NCBI GenBank assembly: GCA_025345505.1
Contig: JANVCC010000049.1
Location: forward strand, 7,841,568-7,905,567
DNA from: Todiramphus chloris collaris
Taxonomy: Eukaryota; Chordata; Aves; Coraciiformes; Alcedinidae
Reading direction: 5' to 3'
DNA length: 64,000 nt
The position numbers and the translations under genes were made by a program. The number at the start of each line of letters is the position of its first letter. Within the stretch, counting starts at the first letter, position 1. This document shows, piece after piece, positions 50,301-62,968 of the stretch. Under the pieces are notes generated by a model that searched no databases, was not told the DNA's origin, and worked only from the letters and a program-made list of their open reading frames with translations.

Positions 50301-53300
50301 CCCTTTGCAGCTAATGAAGTATGGGACAGACAACATGTGGACGGCCAAAGTGTTATCACCTTGTCAAAGTGAGCCTAGATACCATGCCAGAACTCACATA
50401 CTGAGAAAAAAGAACTTTAATTCCCCAGAGCTGTAATATTTTCTTCTATATCTGAAAGGACCTTGGTTCCCTATGTATTATTTTAATGTGTCAATCACAA
50501 GGAAGTTCATTATGTCCCCTACAAACATGTATCATTTAAGCTACTTCACTGTCAGGTAAGACTTCAATTTTTGCATAACTCTTAGCATTGCATTTGAAAG
50601 CAAGCAGCATTTTACTAATAGCATTTAGTATTCAAGCAATATTTTACTGAAAAAAAATACAAACTTCTGCTGTTGCGACAACTTCTTCTTGTAGTCTTTA
50701 CATTTCTTCTTCTTTTTGCTTGCATCATACTCCCCCTTCAGTTGAAACTTTGCAACTTCAACATGCAATTTATAGCCTCTAATTTCTGCCTCATCCAGAA
50801 GTCTCAAAGCAAGTTGAACTGATTCTCTCTATTTGAAGATAAAACAGAGCACAAGCTTTAAAGCACATTGGCACAGTCAAATTATTCCAGTAACACTTAA
50901 TTAAGAATATTGTGCTAAGAATCAATTCCTTGCTGCTGAAAACCGTAACGTCATCTCTTCCAAGTCTCTTGACACAGAGCTGGCCATGCTTTCTTTATCA
51001 AACACAGTATATCTTCACCAATTATAGCAAAATAATGCTCCCCAAAGCAACTGCGCGGCTTTCATTCACTGTATCAAAATTTCATTCAATATATCAAAAA
51101 ATAAGACACATCATACAAACTCATTTGCAATGGTCAAGCAAACTGACGAACTTAAAAGCAAGAATAAAAACTTTCAGGGGGCTGACTTTCTATAAAGCTT
51201 TTCCAAGAACAAAAAATGATGAGGCTCTTAAGTAATTTTTAATGTTTTCCTAAAAGCCCTTTAGAGCAGAGACTATCTTAATACCTGTGCACTAAACAGC
51301 CCTAACTACTAAAATTACAAAACTAGCAAGACTACAAGGCAGTTGATTTAGTACTGCTTGGTGCTTCTTGCAGAACTGAAGCAGACTGCGCTTGGAAGCC
51401 GCTAACTTCCCAGAGGATTCGCAAGTGAAACACATGAAGGAAATAGTACTGAAGCCTATAGGTTAATACAGAATTGAAGCTAAAAGCTGGAAATACAGGA
51501 CTACAGTATGTTCCTTCCTGTCTCATTATTTTTTGTATTCTTGGCCACACAGTGGCATATTTTCAAAGTAAAAGGTGAAGAGAACAGCCCCATTTCACCC
51601 CAGTGTCACTAGCACCCAAGACAGGAACATGTTCAGCAGGTGCTAGGGACATTTTCAGGGGGAGTGTACAGATGGGTAAGAGAAAATGAACAAGGTGCAC
51701 AAACAGAGAAATGGACTTTCTGGAATAAATCTTTAAAACAGACTCCTAAGGTCTAAGTTATACTTGAGATACTTCAAGATTTTTCTGAATATGATTCTGA
51801 AACAGTGGCCACGAGTATCTTCGATGGGAAGGAAAACCGCACTTTAGTGCATCACTAACCTTCAGATAGCAACAGAGGCCATCTCCTTTGAGATTTCCTT
51901 CCTTATCTTTGTACAGTTTAATTTTGTGTTCTTCTGTCTGAGGATCTCGCATAATGATTCCACATTTGGACATGACTTGTATAAATTCATCTTTTGTAAT
52001 GTCTGGAGGTAAACCTGAAAAATGAATTACAAGCAGAAGGCTTGAGTATGTTCATTTAAAAAAAACAACAAACCACAAATAAAATCTCATTAGAACAAAA
52101 AAGTCCCCCCATGTTTTTTTAATGGGAGATCTCAAACTGAAGGATGAAATTTTATACACATTGTCAGAAACCACCGGCCTTGGAACCAATATTTTTTATA
52201 TTATTTTTTAAACATTACTTCATAGCAGTATTTTGAAAATCCTTTTACTTTTTAATAGGTGTGTTTAATAGCAACATCTTTGTGGTCCCTAATGTGCAGA
52301 CCTAGAGTTTTAGTGCTGTATGTGATACAGACACCGCAGTGGACACAATGGTCTATACAAATACAACTGTCCTGCACAAGTTTTAGGTTCCACTGCACCT
52401 CCAGGGATCAGAGACAAAAAAACCCACCCAACCTATAAAGAGATGACTATTTTCTCCACCAAAAAATTCAACAAAAACATCCCAACTGATAATGTATGGA
52501 GTTCTTAAAGTCTGAATTTTGAATTTAGGACAAGGGGAAAAAAAAAAAGTGGAGGAGAAAATTATGTGAATGTTCCATGCTAGTTTGGCCTAAATCAAGA
52601 TTGTTGAGAATTCAAGTGTGGGGATTTCTGTGACTGCTCAGAAACACCAAATGTACATTTGTGTAAGCACCTAAAGACAGCAGCCCAACATCCTAAAGAG
52701 GTAAATACAGTAATAAATGTACAGGTAGCTTCAGTTGAGCTTCCCCACACTTGCTTATTCTATTCTCAGCAGGGTTTTTTTTGTACTGACTGTTTCCAAC
52801 TCCTTATCTAACAATTTACTTATGTATCTGTAAAAACAAATAAAGATTCAAATATTAAGGCATGTGAATTATCTGTGCATTATTATGTTCCCATTATCCT
52901 ATTCCTTCAGAGCTCAAAGAAATTGGTTTTCTTGGCTGTAACTTACTTTAAAAAGTGACTGTTCTGACACAAGTCACAGAGTATCACACTTAAAAGCCTG
53001 GAGTACGTCCCCGCTACTACTTTCCCACATCTGCAATTTAAAGGCCACAAAGACATGAAGTCAGGACCATAACGTTAAGTAACTTTCAAGTGGCAGACTG
53101 AACAGATAATATTAGAAGTTAGGAGGTCATACGAGGTTGGTTGGTTGGTTGGGTTTTTCTCCCAAGATTAAAAAAAAAAGAAAAGTTCTTTAACCATCTT
53201 TAGCTCTAAGTAGGTAAATATCCATCATTACTCACCAGTCACGTAAACATTTGTGTTTCTGTCTTCTTCAACATGAAACCATCCTAAGAACAAGAGTTTT

Positions 53301-56300
53301 AATTCAGTTATGCCAACAGATTAAAATATACCAATGTTCACATTCCATCAGACTTCTAAGAATTTTTGCTTGCTCATGGGAAAAGATCTGAACATGCTTT
53401 AATTTGCCTTTTTTTTTTTTTAACCATCTCATGTATGGACTTAGGAGGCTACTTATGACAGACCACCCCAATTTTAAAACCATTCTGGAAATTTTCAGAA
53501 CAATCCACATGTGTGCTGCACATGGTAACACGAAACAATTGCCAGTTTCCCCTCTGTACTACACAGGCTGCAGCCTACACAGAGGGAAACCCTCTGTCAC
53601 TTACCTGGCTCAAGCTTCCTTTTTTCAGATTTTTGTTTTTGTTCTGTTTGTTGTGGTCCCTTCTCATTTGCCGATGGTTGTGCTCCTGATGTTTTAGAAC
53701 TTACTGGTTGCTTACTTTCAGTTGCTGCACCAGAAGCAGATGAACTCTCTGTATCATCTGCATGGAAGCCATAGTTGGCATGATAGGTTGCCAGGAAATC
53801 TTCTGTTATCTGAAAGGAAATTAGGAAAGTCAATCCAAAATTCTTAAGAACTTCAAATTCAGTTTCATTAAGTGTTTTAATTTTAGTTACATATTGTTCA
53901 TTTTCTAATCTGACAACATAGAAAATAAGATTTTAAAACTGGTTTTCATCACCTTTGTAAAGCCATACGCATGACAAGAGCAATCAGTTCAGGCATCACC
54001 TGACCTAGACTAATGTACTAATTCCACACTGCACGTGAAGTTTTTAAACATTTCACAAGTTCTGCCTTTTTTCAAGCAAAGCTTTCTGCTTTCCACATAA
54101 ACTGGATTTGCCTGAAAGACGACCAAGCGCCCCGGACCATGCTGAAGAGATAAAGTGACACTGAAGGTAAGCCAACAGCTTATCCACAGATGATGAATGA
54201 CTGACATTTGTAGGCATCTGCCCTTTCACAGAAACATTTTCAGAGATGACATGTATTTGTGTTGAGAGATGATAAATAATGCACTTAGATGGCGACATAG
54301 CTTAGAAACATTTTCAAGGCTGAAAACTACTTGATGTCCTACTGATAGACAAATATTTACCTTGCTCTTTTCTAGATGCTGTATTTGGGTAAGATTGGCT
54401 AACCTTTTAGAGACCAAAACCCACTTACAGATTATACCCAGTATTTCCAGACAGGTAAATTTTCATACTAGCCACTAGCAATAACATGCAAAGAGATAGC
54501 ACAGCACAGCTGATTTTGCTAACAACACTGCATTATCAACTATTTACTGAAATTACACACTCTTGAAATTATTTATTCCCAAAGCTGAACCTTAACCTTT
54601 GAAAATGTTACGTGACTCTGATCCGTGCTGCATTTGCTTCCTCTGTAATCAAAAGGGACCAAAATTAACATCACTAAACTATTGTATGAGAGTGGCACAA
54701 CGGGCAGTAGTTAAGTGCCAATGATAATAAAGCAAATTTTCTGTAGTGGTTTGAAGTTTGATGTTTTAACTCTAAACTTCTGTTGTGACAAGTGATGCTC
54801 TCCAGAGGTCCCTTCCAACCCTTGCCATTCTATGATTCTAAGGCAAAACCACAGAACTGACAGCAACATGCTTGTCCACAAAATGCAGTGGAGTTGCACC
54901 TAACTTACAAAGTTTAGCATGAATAGCTCCTACACTAAACAAGGTTTGCAACACACCTCTAACAGGAATGTAAGAGGCTGCTCTTCCAGACAGGACACAG
55001 GGCAACATCAGAAAGGAAGAGTGCCACCTTCAGCGAAGACGACTCTGTGCTCTAATCACGCTCATTATATTCGATACTGGCAACCTTAGCAAATCCTCAG
55101 CTTCGCAGTTGATGAAGTACGGAAAACAAGGAAGCTTTCAAGCTTTCTGATGAACAGGATTATTCCATTTCATCAGAGAACCTAGGGATAAATTCGCAAT
55201 CACACCTGCAGCAACCAGCCACCTTCCTGCACCAGTATTATTTTTCAAGTTGAGGGAACTACATTCTCATGCAAAGCCAAATTTACACTTTGCAAATTAC
55301 CTACCGTGAACTGTCACATTTTGTCAGTCAGTAAGAATGACTTTTTTTTCCATACCATATATACCCTTACAACTACTTCAATTTAAAATGCATTTTTGCA
55401 AGCATAAAGGAACGTATACAAGTATAAAGGCTTTTATTGGAATTTATGTCATACCACGCCTGCATGGAAAACAAGCATTCATAGAATTTACTTAGGGCTT
55501 CAATCCCATTCTGGTGGGGAACATCACAGAGAGAGATCAGTTCTATCTCCATACCCACACAGTTGTACATTGTTAGGGCGATGAAGCTTATAGGAAAAGA
55601 AATACAATACTACAGGACATGTCAGCGTGTAACTAACTCCTGGTCACACTGAAACGGAAAGGAATAGATTAGCCAAATGAAGAACAGATACCCTACGCTT
55701 ACAGAAGACATCCAATGCCTGTTTCTTCATAGCAAGCGAGGAAGGTGGGCAGATGAATTCAACATGTGACTTTGTGCTATGTCTGTAAAGGACCAGAAGT
55801 CCTCATCCATCAATACAGTACCATCGAAAGATAAATCATTTGGTAATACATGAAGCTGCAATCACTTTTATTAAATATTTGACCATCTCCACATTTTTTG
55901 AGGATTGTTGACAGTTAACTGCATTAACACTTTGCACTGCTTTGAAATACGCTTCAGTAGAAGCTCAGCAGTCACTCCATTCCCAAAGCAGAGCAGCACT
56001 GCAATACTAGTCTGTAGATGATGATTACTTAGACCAGAGAGAATATTTTAATCTTTTGTCAGAGAGCAGAGATTAGGAATTTCATGAAGTAGAGAAACAA
56101 TTACAACTTTTGGCTCCTGCTGTCTCTTAAACCTGTTTTGATAAAAAATTCTGTTGAATGATCATTAGCAAAATGAAGCAACCCAAGATACTACAGTGCC
56201 CTATCTATGACACAGAGTGCTTCACTATGATTCTTTACCAACTCCTGCTATGTCATATGCTCTTCCTATAGAATCTGTCCAAGCCTTAATGCTATCTCAT

Positions 56301-57759
56301 CTCCGAGACAGAAATTTGAGTTAATAAAGACCTTTAGGAAAGACCAGTGCTCCTGAGAAAGAGAGACATATTCTTCTAAAGAGGTGAGAAAACGGGGAGG
56401 GAACAAAAGGAAAAAGGAATAAACCTTTTAAAAAGTTCCTGAGCTTACTGCATACAGCACTCCACAAGGAGACAGAGATACTCAGTTCCCCACTGTATGA
56501 GTCTGGATTTTTACCCCTCCATAAGCCATCTGCTACGTGGACACCTTATCAGCTTTACACACACGTAAACCTGGCCCTACAGGCTTCATTCTCACTCAGG
56601 CCCTCTGAATTGCAATGAGTTCAGTCCCTAATAAGATTATTACATTTACAAGTATATGCTGTGAAATGTCTTAACACTTCTAAATTAATTGCCCTCACTC
56701 ATTGTTGTATAGTAACAAAACTACTCTTTCACGTGCAGATCAGTAGGTTGGCTCCACACATTACATCTACGTTCCCTCTCACCTTGAAAAACAATATTGT
56801 TTTTGCAAGGGTTTTTTATTACTTAAAATACTAAAAAAAAAAAAAAAGTGTGAAAACCTGTAACTCGTTTCCACTCTGTGGAATGCCTCTAGGCCACATA
56901 CACTTAATTTTCAAGTGCATTTCCAAGATCTGAGGAGAGGGAACAGACACATGCACCCTTTTCGGATAACAACAAAAGAGAAAAGGAACATACTGCTCAT
57001 TTTCATCTACACCTCTGAACAGACAACTTCACTTCTTCACTGCCCATAGAAAGACAAAGATCACCACAGCTACCGTGGTAAAGAAACCAAAAACACGTCA
57101 AAGGCAGTACCGATTCGTTAAGATCCACAAATATCACTGTGTCTTCACGCCAGGCCCGAGCAATCCTAGCGATTCAGAGCCAAGGAGAAAACCCACCTCA
57201 CAGCTCTTCACAACAAAAGAGCAGAAAGCGGCCTCTAAGGATACACACGGGACACGACGCCAGCGGCTGTGGTTTTGCCTCTAAAAAGGAGCGTTTCGGC
57301 ACTACCGAGACTTTGCAGCAGGCGTCTATTCGGCTGCACCAGACCAGCGAGACACCTCCGTGGAGAAAGACACCCGACACCGACTGGTCTTCGTTCTCAC
57401 CCTTCCTCGGGGAAACTTTCGGCGTGCCAGGGGAAAGCGCCGGAGCTGCCCCGGGGCGGTGCGCGGAGGGCGAGGCTGCCCCCGAGGGCCGCAGCCAGGC
57501 CAGCAGGCCGCTCCTCGCAGCGGGGAGCGGGCACGGCGCGGGCCCGGCCGCCCCCAGGCAGCGCCGAGGCTGCCCCCGCACCCACCTTGGGGAACCAGGC
57601 CTTCTTCTCCCGGTCCCACTCGTAGGCGGCCCCATCGGCCGGGTCCACGTAAGTGAAGGGGTCGGCCTCGGGCTCTCCCTCGCCGCCGGGCTCGGCCTCG
57701 GCCTGCTGCTGGAGCTGCAGCTGCCGGTAGAACTCCTCGTTCCCGTCCTCTGCGCTCAT
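47029..57759 (-). CDS. HTATSF1: HIV Tat-specific factor 1 (TAT-SF1) homologue, nine coding exons
   Basis: Nuclear RNA-binding protein related to yeast Cus2; it associates with U2 snRNP through SF3B1 and links splicing with transcription elongation. Nine segments (57759-57586, 53809-53605, 53283-53236, 52014-51860, 50828-50665, 49075-48976, 48447-48358, 47836-47699, 47310-47029) join in phase to 451 aa. The N-terminus carries the YEWDREKKAWFPK motif; RRM1 spans about 136-221 with RNP2 VYVTGL and RNP1 KGDGLCCY (185-192); a lysine-rich linker (SKKKKKCKDYKKK) follows; the second RRM, about 268-352, is a UHM with the diagnostic R339-W340-F341 that grips ULM tryptophans in SF3B1. The tail (359-451) is acidic but far shorter than in human (about 755 aa in total). 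The promoter is a CpG island. Identity is secure. Confidence 0.97.
47699..47836 (-). CDS. HTATSF1: HTATSF1 coding exon 8, UHM C-terminal half
   Basis: Forty-six codons begin RHPDGVASVSFKEATEADLC and include NGRWFGGRQLSAETWD. The Arg-Trp-Phe (339-341) is the UHM signature that binds ULM peptides. The acceptor is CCTTACAG and the donor GTAGCC, phase 0. There is no internal ATG, so it is easy to miss. Confidence 0.94.
48088..48152. repeat. 33-bp tandem duplication in HTATSF1 intron 7
   Basis: Two copies, 48088-48119 and 48121-48152, share GTGACATGTATC and GGGAAGAGT with a few mismatches. It is intronic. Confidence 0.85.
48358..48447 (-). CDS. HTATSF1: HTATSF1 coding exon 7, UHM middle
   Basis: Thirty codons encode EDPLVLNEIREDLRTECEKF and then GQVKKVLIFD, the acidic helix A region of the UHM. 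The acceptor is GCATTGCAG and the donor GTAAGT, phase 0 at both ends. Confidence 0.95.
48976..49075 (-). CDS. HTATSF1: HTATSF1 coding exon 6, start of UHM
   Basis: This 100-nt exon encodes QLDWRPEKKDGATRMRHERI followed by VIIRNMFHPKDFE. The acceptor is TTCATTAG and the donor GTAGGA, phase 0 at the end. VIIRNMF is the RNP2-like strand of the U2AF homology motif. Confidence 0.95.
50665..50828 (-). CDS. HTATSF1: HTATSF1 coding exon 5, end of RRM1 and lysine-rich linker
   Basis: It encodes residues 195-248, beginning RESVQLALRLLDEAEIRGYK and continuing through KGEYDASKKKKKCKDYKKK. The donor GTTTGT (50664) is in phase 2, and the first A of exon 6 completes a lysine codon. The basic run is a plausible nuclear localisation signal. 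Confidence 0.94.
51860..52014 (-). CDS. HTATSF1: HTATSF1 coding exon 4, RRM1 core
   Basis: It encodes residues 143-194, from GLPPDITKDEFIQVMSKCG to KGDGLCCYLK, including RNP1. The acceptor is TTTTTCAG, the donor GTTAGT, and it ends in phase 0. Confidence 0.95.
53135..53153. repeat. (GGTT)n short tandem repeat
   Basis: Four to five GGTT units in HTATSF1 intron 3, close upstream of exon 3 in plus coordinates. Confidence 0.85.
53236..53283 (-). CDS. HTATSF1: HTATSF1 coding exon 3, start of RRM1
   Basis: This 48-nt exon encodes GWFHVEEDRNTNVYVT. It carries the first half of the RNP2 strand. The acceptor is TTCTTAG and the donor GTGAGT, phase 1 on both sides. It is found only by splicing, being too short for a free-standing ORF. 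Confidence 0.93.
53605..53809 (-). CDS. HTATSF1: HTATSF1 coding exon 2
   Basis: It encodes residues 59-126, opening ITEDFLATYHANYGF, a block shared with human, then a low-complexity Ser/Gln/Lys segment ending KSEKRKLEP. The acceptor is CTTTCAG and the donor GTAAGT starts at 53604, phase 1. Confidence 0.94.
54792..54841 (+). mobile_element. short CR1 3' tail
   Basis: About 50 nt of CR1 3' end remain (AGAGGTCCCTTCCAACCC) with the diagnostic ATTCTATGATTCTA terminal repeat. It sits in HTATSF1 intron 1. Confidence 0.8.
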
Positions 57760-58330
57760 CCTGGCCCGTCCGGCGGGGCAGGGCTGGGGGGGGGGGAAGC
57801 CCTCGCACCGGGCCCGGGCACCCGCGCCACCGCCTGAGCCGCCCGCTGGCCCCGCCCCTCTCGGCGGCGGGGACGGGGAGCGCGCGGGCTCGCGCAGCCG
57901 GGAGCGGCGGGCGCGCGCGCGGACCCCCCCTCCGCCTCACGCGGTCGGCGGCTGTCCCAGAGCCCGCCGCGCGCAGGAGCGGAAGCGGCCCCCGGCCCCG
58001 CGTACGGGGCTTTTCCCTCGGCCCGGCCCCGGTCCTCGCCGCGGCCACTCGGGCGCGGGCTGGCTGATCACGTGCAGGGCGGCGGAGCCAATGGGAAGGA
58101 GGTACGGGGGGCGCTTCCTGGAGAGGGCGCGGTGCTCGGGCCCGCGGGGGCGCGCGGCGGGGGGCGGGCCTTCCTTTCCCGCCGCGGGGCGGGCCGAGGC
58201 CTTGCGGGGATGGCGCAACCTCCGGCGGAGGGGCTCGCGCTGGGCCAACGGCGGCCCGCGGTGTACCGCGCCCGGACCGGCCTTGCGCCTGCCCCTCGGG
58301 CTGCAGCTCTGCGTTACCGCAGGCAGGGCC
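57400..58330. promoter_or_regulatory. CpG-island promoter of HTATSF1
   Basis: This is a dense CpG, GC-rich block that includes exon 1 of HTATSF1 and about 570 nt upstream, in contrast to AT-rich flanks. It contains a CACGTG E-box at 58069-58074 and a CCAAT box at 58088-58092, both about 320 nt upstream of the ATG. No TATA box is evident, as expected for a housekeeping promoter. CpG-island promoters often fire both ways; I see no coding gene on the plus strand. Confidence 0.85.
57586..57759 (-). CDS. HTATSF1: HTATSF1 coding exon 1
   Basis: It encodes residues 1-58 from the ATG at 57759 (MSAEDGNEEFYRQL) to AYEWDREKKAWFPK. The donor GTGGGT starts at 57585, phase 0. The exon lies inside the CpG island, so large chance ORFs appear on both strands around it. 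Confidence 0.95.
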
Positions 58331-58339
58331 TTAGCACCC

Positions 58340-58411
58340 GGTGACCCTGCTCTGGCAGGGCGTCGGACTGGATGGTCTTTCGAGGTCCCTTCCAACCCCC
58401 GAGCATTCTAC
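58340..58411 (+). mobile_element. CR1 3' fragment at the edge of the HTATSF1 CpG island
   Basis: The blocks GGACTGGATGGTCTTT and CGAGGTCCCTTCCAACCCCC are CR1 3' sequence in plus orientation, closing the upstream border of the CpG island. Its CpGs (TTTCGAGG) are unusually preserved for a CR1 piece. Confidence 0.85.
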
Positions 58412-60699
58412 AAGGACGGCTGTGGCCCCGAGGCCATAGGCCCTTCTGGGCCTGCTGCGGGCAGAGGCCTGGCATCGAGGCTGCTGTAGTTTTGGGGTAA
58501 AATAAAAGCCTGCAAATGGATGTGAAGCCCTGCAAGCACTTCCTCCAGCGATGCTGTACTGTGCCTTGGGCCACTGAACCGGTGCTGTCTGTCAGCTGAG
58601 GTGCTGTGCAGGTAGCCCGGCTGCCCGTCACTGACACTGAAAGTGTTTTCATATCTTGCTAGAGGCAAAGACCAAACCAAAAAGAGGTAGAGAACACAAA
58701 CGTGACATGCTAAATGTCAAAACATCACATTGATTCTGTCTCCTCCCTTCGCATGGGATTCTGAGGCAAATGTTTGACCAATTCAGCGTCCGGGGAAGAA
58801 GGAGCCATTGTTCAGGTGTACCGGGTGGCACAGGTACTGCTTTCCCCAGGGCAGGGGTGTGCCAGGCTGAGGGTGTCCAGCTGCAGCTGTTGCTCTGCCT
58901 TCAAAAAAGGCTGCTACGTTGGTACAATGCAAGGATGAGGCTTGGCTTCAAAATTTTGAATTGGTTTGCATTAATGAAGTCTGCAATTAAATATTAATCA
59001 GTCTGTGGATACTTAAATATTTAAAATAACATTTTCTTTCTCGAAGCAGTTCTTTTAAAAGACCTTCATTCAGTGCCATCTAGTGGTTTTCACAGTGTAA
59101 TTCAGGTAGCGTTACATCAAAACCGAATTTAATTGCTGAAGTGTGTATTTAAAAGCATCTTTATGTAGAAGATGAAGAAACACACTGTTTAGATTTTGTT
59201 TGGCAAAATACAACCTAGAGCTATAAAACCCAAGTATTAAAACAGTGCGTGTGTTTTAAATGGAAATTTAGCTGAACAGCCCCATCAAAGCCGGCACTGG
59301 CTGGTTGCCAGGGGTAAGGCAATCTTTCCACTCCGAAAGGAAAATGATTTTCAGTACAGAAGTTTTTTATGGAAATCGGTGTTCCAGGAGCAAATATATC
59401 TTCAGTGCCTTACCGACTGGAGTGATCATTAAATCAAAGACACAATCGTGAGCTTGGGAAGCTCTGCAGGGAGAGACATCAGCTAACTGGCTGGTCAACA
59501 GACCGTCAGATGATACTGCTGAGGAGATAAATATAGACTTCTGGTAGCCTTTGGCTGTAATACAAAGAACATCCAGCCTAGTTAATGACATCTTTCATGC
59601 TTCAAGAATTTTCTCTTGGCAGGGCTGTTACGATAGTTGTCCAAAGATTGGTCTATGATTACTTATAAACTGACAGCTTAAAGACACATTTGTATTGGTC
59701 CTCAAATAGGTATTGGATTTTGGTGAGGAGCGTGAGAGGCTTAACTTAAACCGTGCTTACTAACAAAAATTGGATGTATGTTTGGAAGTAAGGTAATCAT
59801 AGCCTTATTGTAAGAGTGATACAATTTAAGTCTTAAACTGCCTGTTTTATTTTGGCAGTTTTCTACATCCATAACCCGAGTCAAGGTAGTGGAGTCTGTG
59901 CCCAACAGTACAGATCTCCCTTGTGTGCAGTTCTGCCGACAGCAAGTCACTGGGCCACTGGCCTGGGGAGTAGGAGATCCAAATTTAATCTCTCTCCAGT
60001 GGAAGCGAGAGCATGCTGGTGTGTGGCAGGGCTCGTGCATGGTAGGCCTGACCTGCAGGCTTTAATGTAGCTATGAGGACAAACTACCTCAAATTCCCTG
60101 ACACTTCCTGCAGATAACAGCATGTGTGACGGCAGCTACTGCAGCACAGCTTCGTACTGTGTCATCCCCATCTGTTCTCTTCCTCTTTGGTAAAGACAGC
60201 ACAGTGAGCCAGCTCAGGGAGCTGGTTCAACGGGAAACTCATCGTTTGAGGGGCTCAAGACAGCTTTCCTCTCAATCACGTCCTTGAAATTATGCAATTC
60301 ATGGCTGCACAAGCCTTGCTGCTGCAAGCTGCGTGTTCTGGGGATGCTGTGAAGAGTTTGAGTGTTACACAACTCAGATCAGCCTAAGCTGTCAAGAAGT
60401 GGTGTTTTAAATCCTGACTAAATGTCTCAAAGTAGATATTAAAAGGGGCTTTAGCATGATGGGTTTGTATCTGTGTCTGATTCTTCTACGTGATGAAAGG
60501 CGGTCTTGGTTCCTCAGAGCTGACTGTTGGTCTGGGGATGAGATACACCTACTAAAAGTACCAGAATCTTGTTTTTTATAGTGTTTTTTTGCTGTCTATT
60601 AGAGGGGAACCAGCAATTCACTGGCTAACACTTAATTAGGTGAAAAGTTAACACTTTTTTTCTCAAGATGCTTTGTTATGTTAAATCAAGGAGGCAGAA

Positions 60700-60737
60700 A
60701 CTGGTGGTTAAGTACTGGTGGTTAAGTTAACTGGTGG
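60700..60737. repeat. 14-bp tandem repeat
   Basis: ACTGGTGGTTAAGT occurs twice in a row (60700-60727) with a partial third copy. Confidence 0.85.
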
Positions 60738-62933
60738 GCTCTTTGGGCTTTCCCTGGGGCTGGAGCCTGTAGCTGTGACACAGACTAGTGAGACTGAAGA
60801 CGAGAGTCTTCATGGTGTGAAAACTGACAGGGTCAGATCCAGATGCGCTAAAATTTCAGTGTCTTTTCCTGTGCTTACAAAGAAAATGCCACAAAACAGT
60901 TCACCCTCCACTGAGGAACCACCCGTGGCAGAGCCCATAACTAAACCCTGATTAGAACCTGTTGGATTTTGGTTTTGGGAACTACTGACTGAAAAGTGTA
61001 AGAGCTGTAGCTGTGTGGAACTTTGGCTTATTCTTTAATTATAATATTCTTAGCAGAAACATGAGTGTCAGCACTTGTAGTGACAGCACAAATTAGAGTG
61101 CTGAAACTAAGCTTGTTGCTAACTAGCCTGTTACATGTATTAAAGCTGTTAATGCGTACATCTCATTTGCAAAAGAAACTCTAAAAGAAATAGAGTTTAC
61201 TTAGTAAGACTCCACATGAACAAGACCATTGGTGAAGTCTTGCCTTGGAGTATTTTTATGCCTTTATTCTACCTGTTCTTTCATTGAGGATATCAATTGT
61301 AAACCCCTAATTATTCAAGTCACTGCTGTGCTAAATAACACTCAGTATTTCTGTAAATAGACATTACTCCCCTATGCTCTTCTAGTATTAGACCTGTGTT
61401 ACCTAAAGGAAGAACAATGAGGTCTTTTGAACACCGAGGAAATATTGTAAAAGGAAACAACCTTTTTCCCCTAAATCCAGTTATGGTAATATGAAGACAT
61501 TTTATGGATTAATTGTATTGAGGGAATAGATGGAATTAATAATATCAGCTTGTTGAGATTAAAAAAACCCCAAAAAAGTCGAGCAATATATCACTCCAAT
61601 ACAACATGTCATGAAGATTTGAAAGTACAGAATTATAAAAGCATAAAGTACATAGAATAGCTAAGTTATGGCTTGAAGTGTTGCCAGCTGTTAACCAAAA
61701 CATGTGCAGCATGTAGCAAAACCATTGATTTTGGAACAGGATATATCAGCAGTAGATAGACCATCCAGCTAGAGGAGTAGGTACAGAAGCAAAAAGTAGC
61801 TGCATGCAAAGAAAGGAAAACTGTGAATTAGGGAACTTATTTTTAAGGGCTATCGTGAGCTGTAGCCGAGGGGTTTGCAGCTGGAAAATTGGTCTCCGAC
61901 AGAGACAAATTGTGAAGTCCAGAAACTTGTGGCAGATTTATTTTCCAGAGGCTTTAATAAACTAGAATATAGCATGGTATAAGGAACTGTAATCTTCATT
62001 GAGTTTTCTTTTTGCTTAGAATTCCCTGTAGTGAGATCCAGGAAGGTACTTTTGTAGACTCAGAAGTGTGTAGGCTTATTTACTTATTTCAGTCTCACTC
62101 TGCAGCTCCATTAAGGAAAAAAAAATAAAACGAGAGGGGGAAAATATTAGTGCGATATGTTTGTTATATCTGCACATAGCTCACTACCAGGGAGTGTGTT
62201 GTATTAAGACAAAGAGAGAAGAATAGGGTCTCTAGAGTCTACTTTGCCATTAATTTTATTGCTGTGCTATTTCCATCCTTGTCAGGGGTCCTACCCTGGT
62301 GTACAACTGGTGCAATAGAAGGGAGAATCTGCTTGAAAATTAGTGCTTGTAGCCTTGCAGCTTGTAACATGAAGACTGCAGTAAAATAAGGCCAGGTCTG
62401 ATGAAATTAAAGTGGGCTATTAAACTGGTTTAAGATGACAACAGAGGCTGTATTCCAGTGCCCTTCGGGATATATAGTTTGGTTTTATCATTCTGATTAG
62501 GGCAGTCAACAGAGAGGGACTGCAAATAGATTTTCTGCATCTTATAATGGACTCAAAGGACAGTGCATGGATGGATGGCTTGTGCTCTGTGTAGCTGGAA
62601 GGGTGCTGAATCTTCAAGGGTTAGTTAAGATTCAAACTTCCGTGACTGACAGCACTATTCCATTTAATTTTTGTAGTTGCAACCTCTCTTCTATACTTAA
62701 ATTAATAAATTATTTTCTGAGATAGAAGTCCCTTGGTTTAAGCAATGGGAAATATGTTGTATTTTCTATCACCAGCTCCCCCAGAAGAAAATTTTCATTC
62801 AGCATACAGAAACTTCATAAAAATATGTGTCATTCAACACGTTTGTTACATGGGGTAGGAAGACTCACCTCCTCTATTTCCTGATGGGAGACAGTCCCTG
62901 CCACCAGTGCTGCTGAGCTTTTTAGGTGTACAC

Positions 62934-62968
62934 AGGCTGCCCATGATAGGCTGCCCATGATAGGCTGT
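62934..62968. repeat. 14-bp tandem repeat
   Basis: AGGCTGCCCATGAT occurs twice exactly, followed by a partial AGGCTG. Confidence 0.85.

Noticed and set aside
57139-57837. 232-codon plus-strand ORF antisense to HTATSF1 exon 1
   Set aside because: It is an antisense shadow of a CpG island and a real exon; the translation is Gly/Ala/Arg filler without a domain.
57326-58048. 240-codon minus-strand ORF around the HTATSF1 start in another frame
   Set aside because: It is out of frame with the conserved HTATSF1 N-terminus and dominated by Arg/Gly/Pro from CpG-rich sequence.
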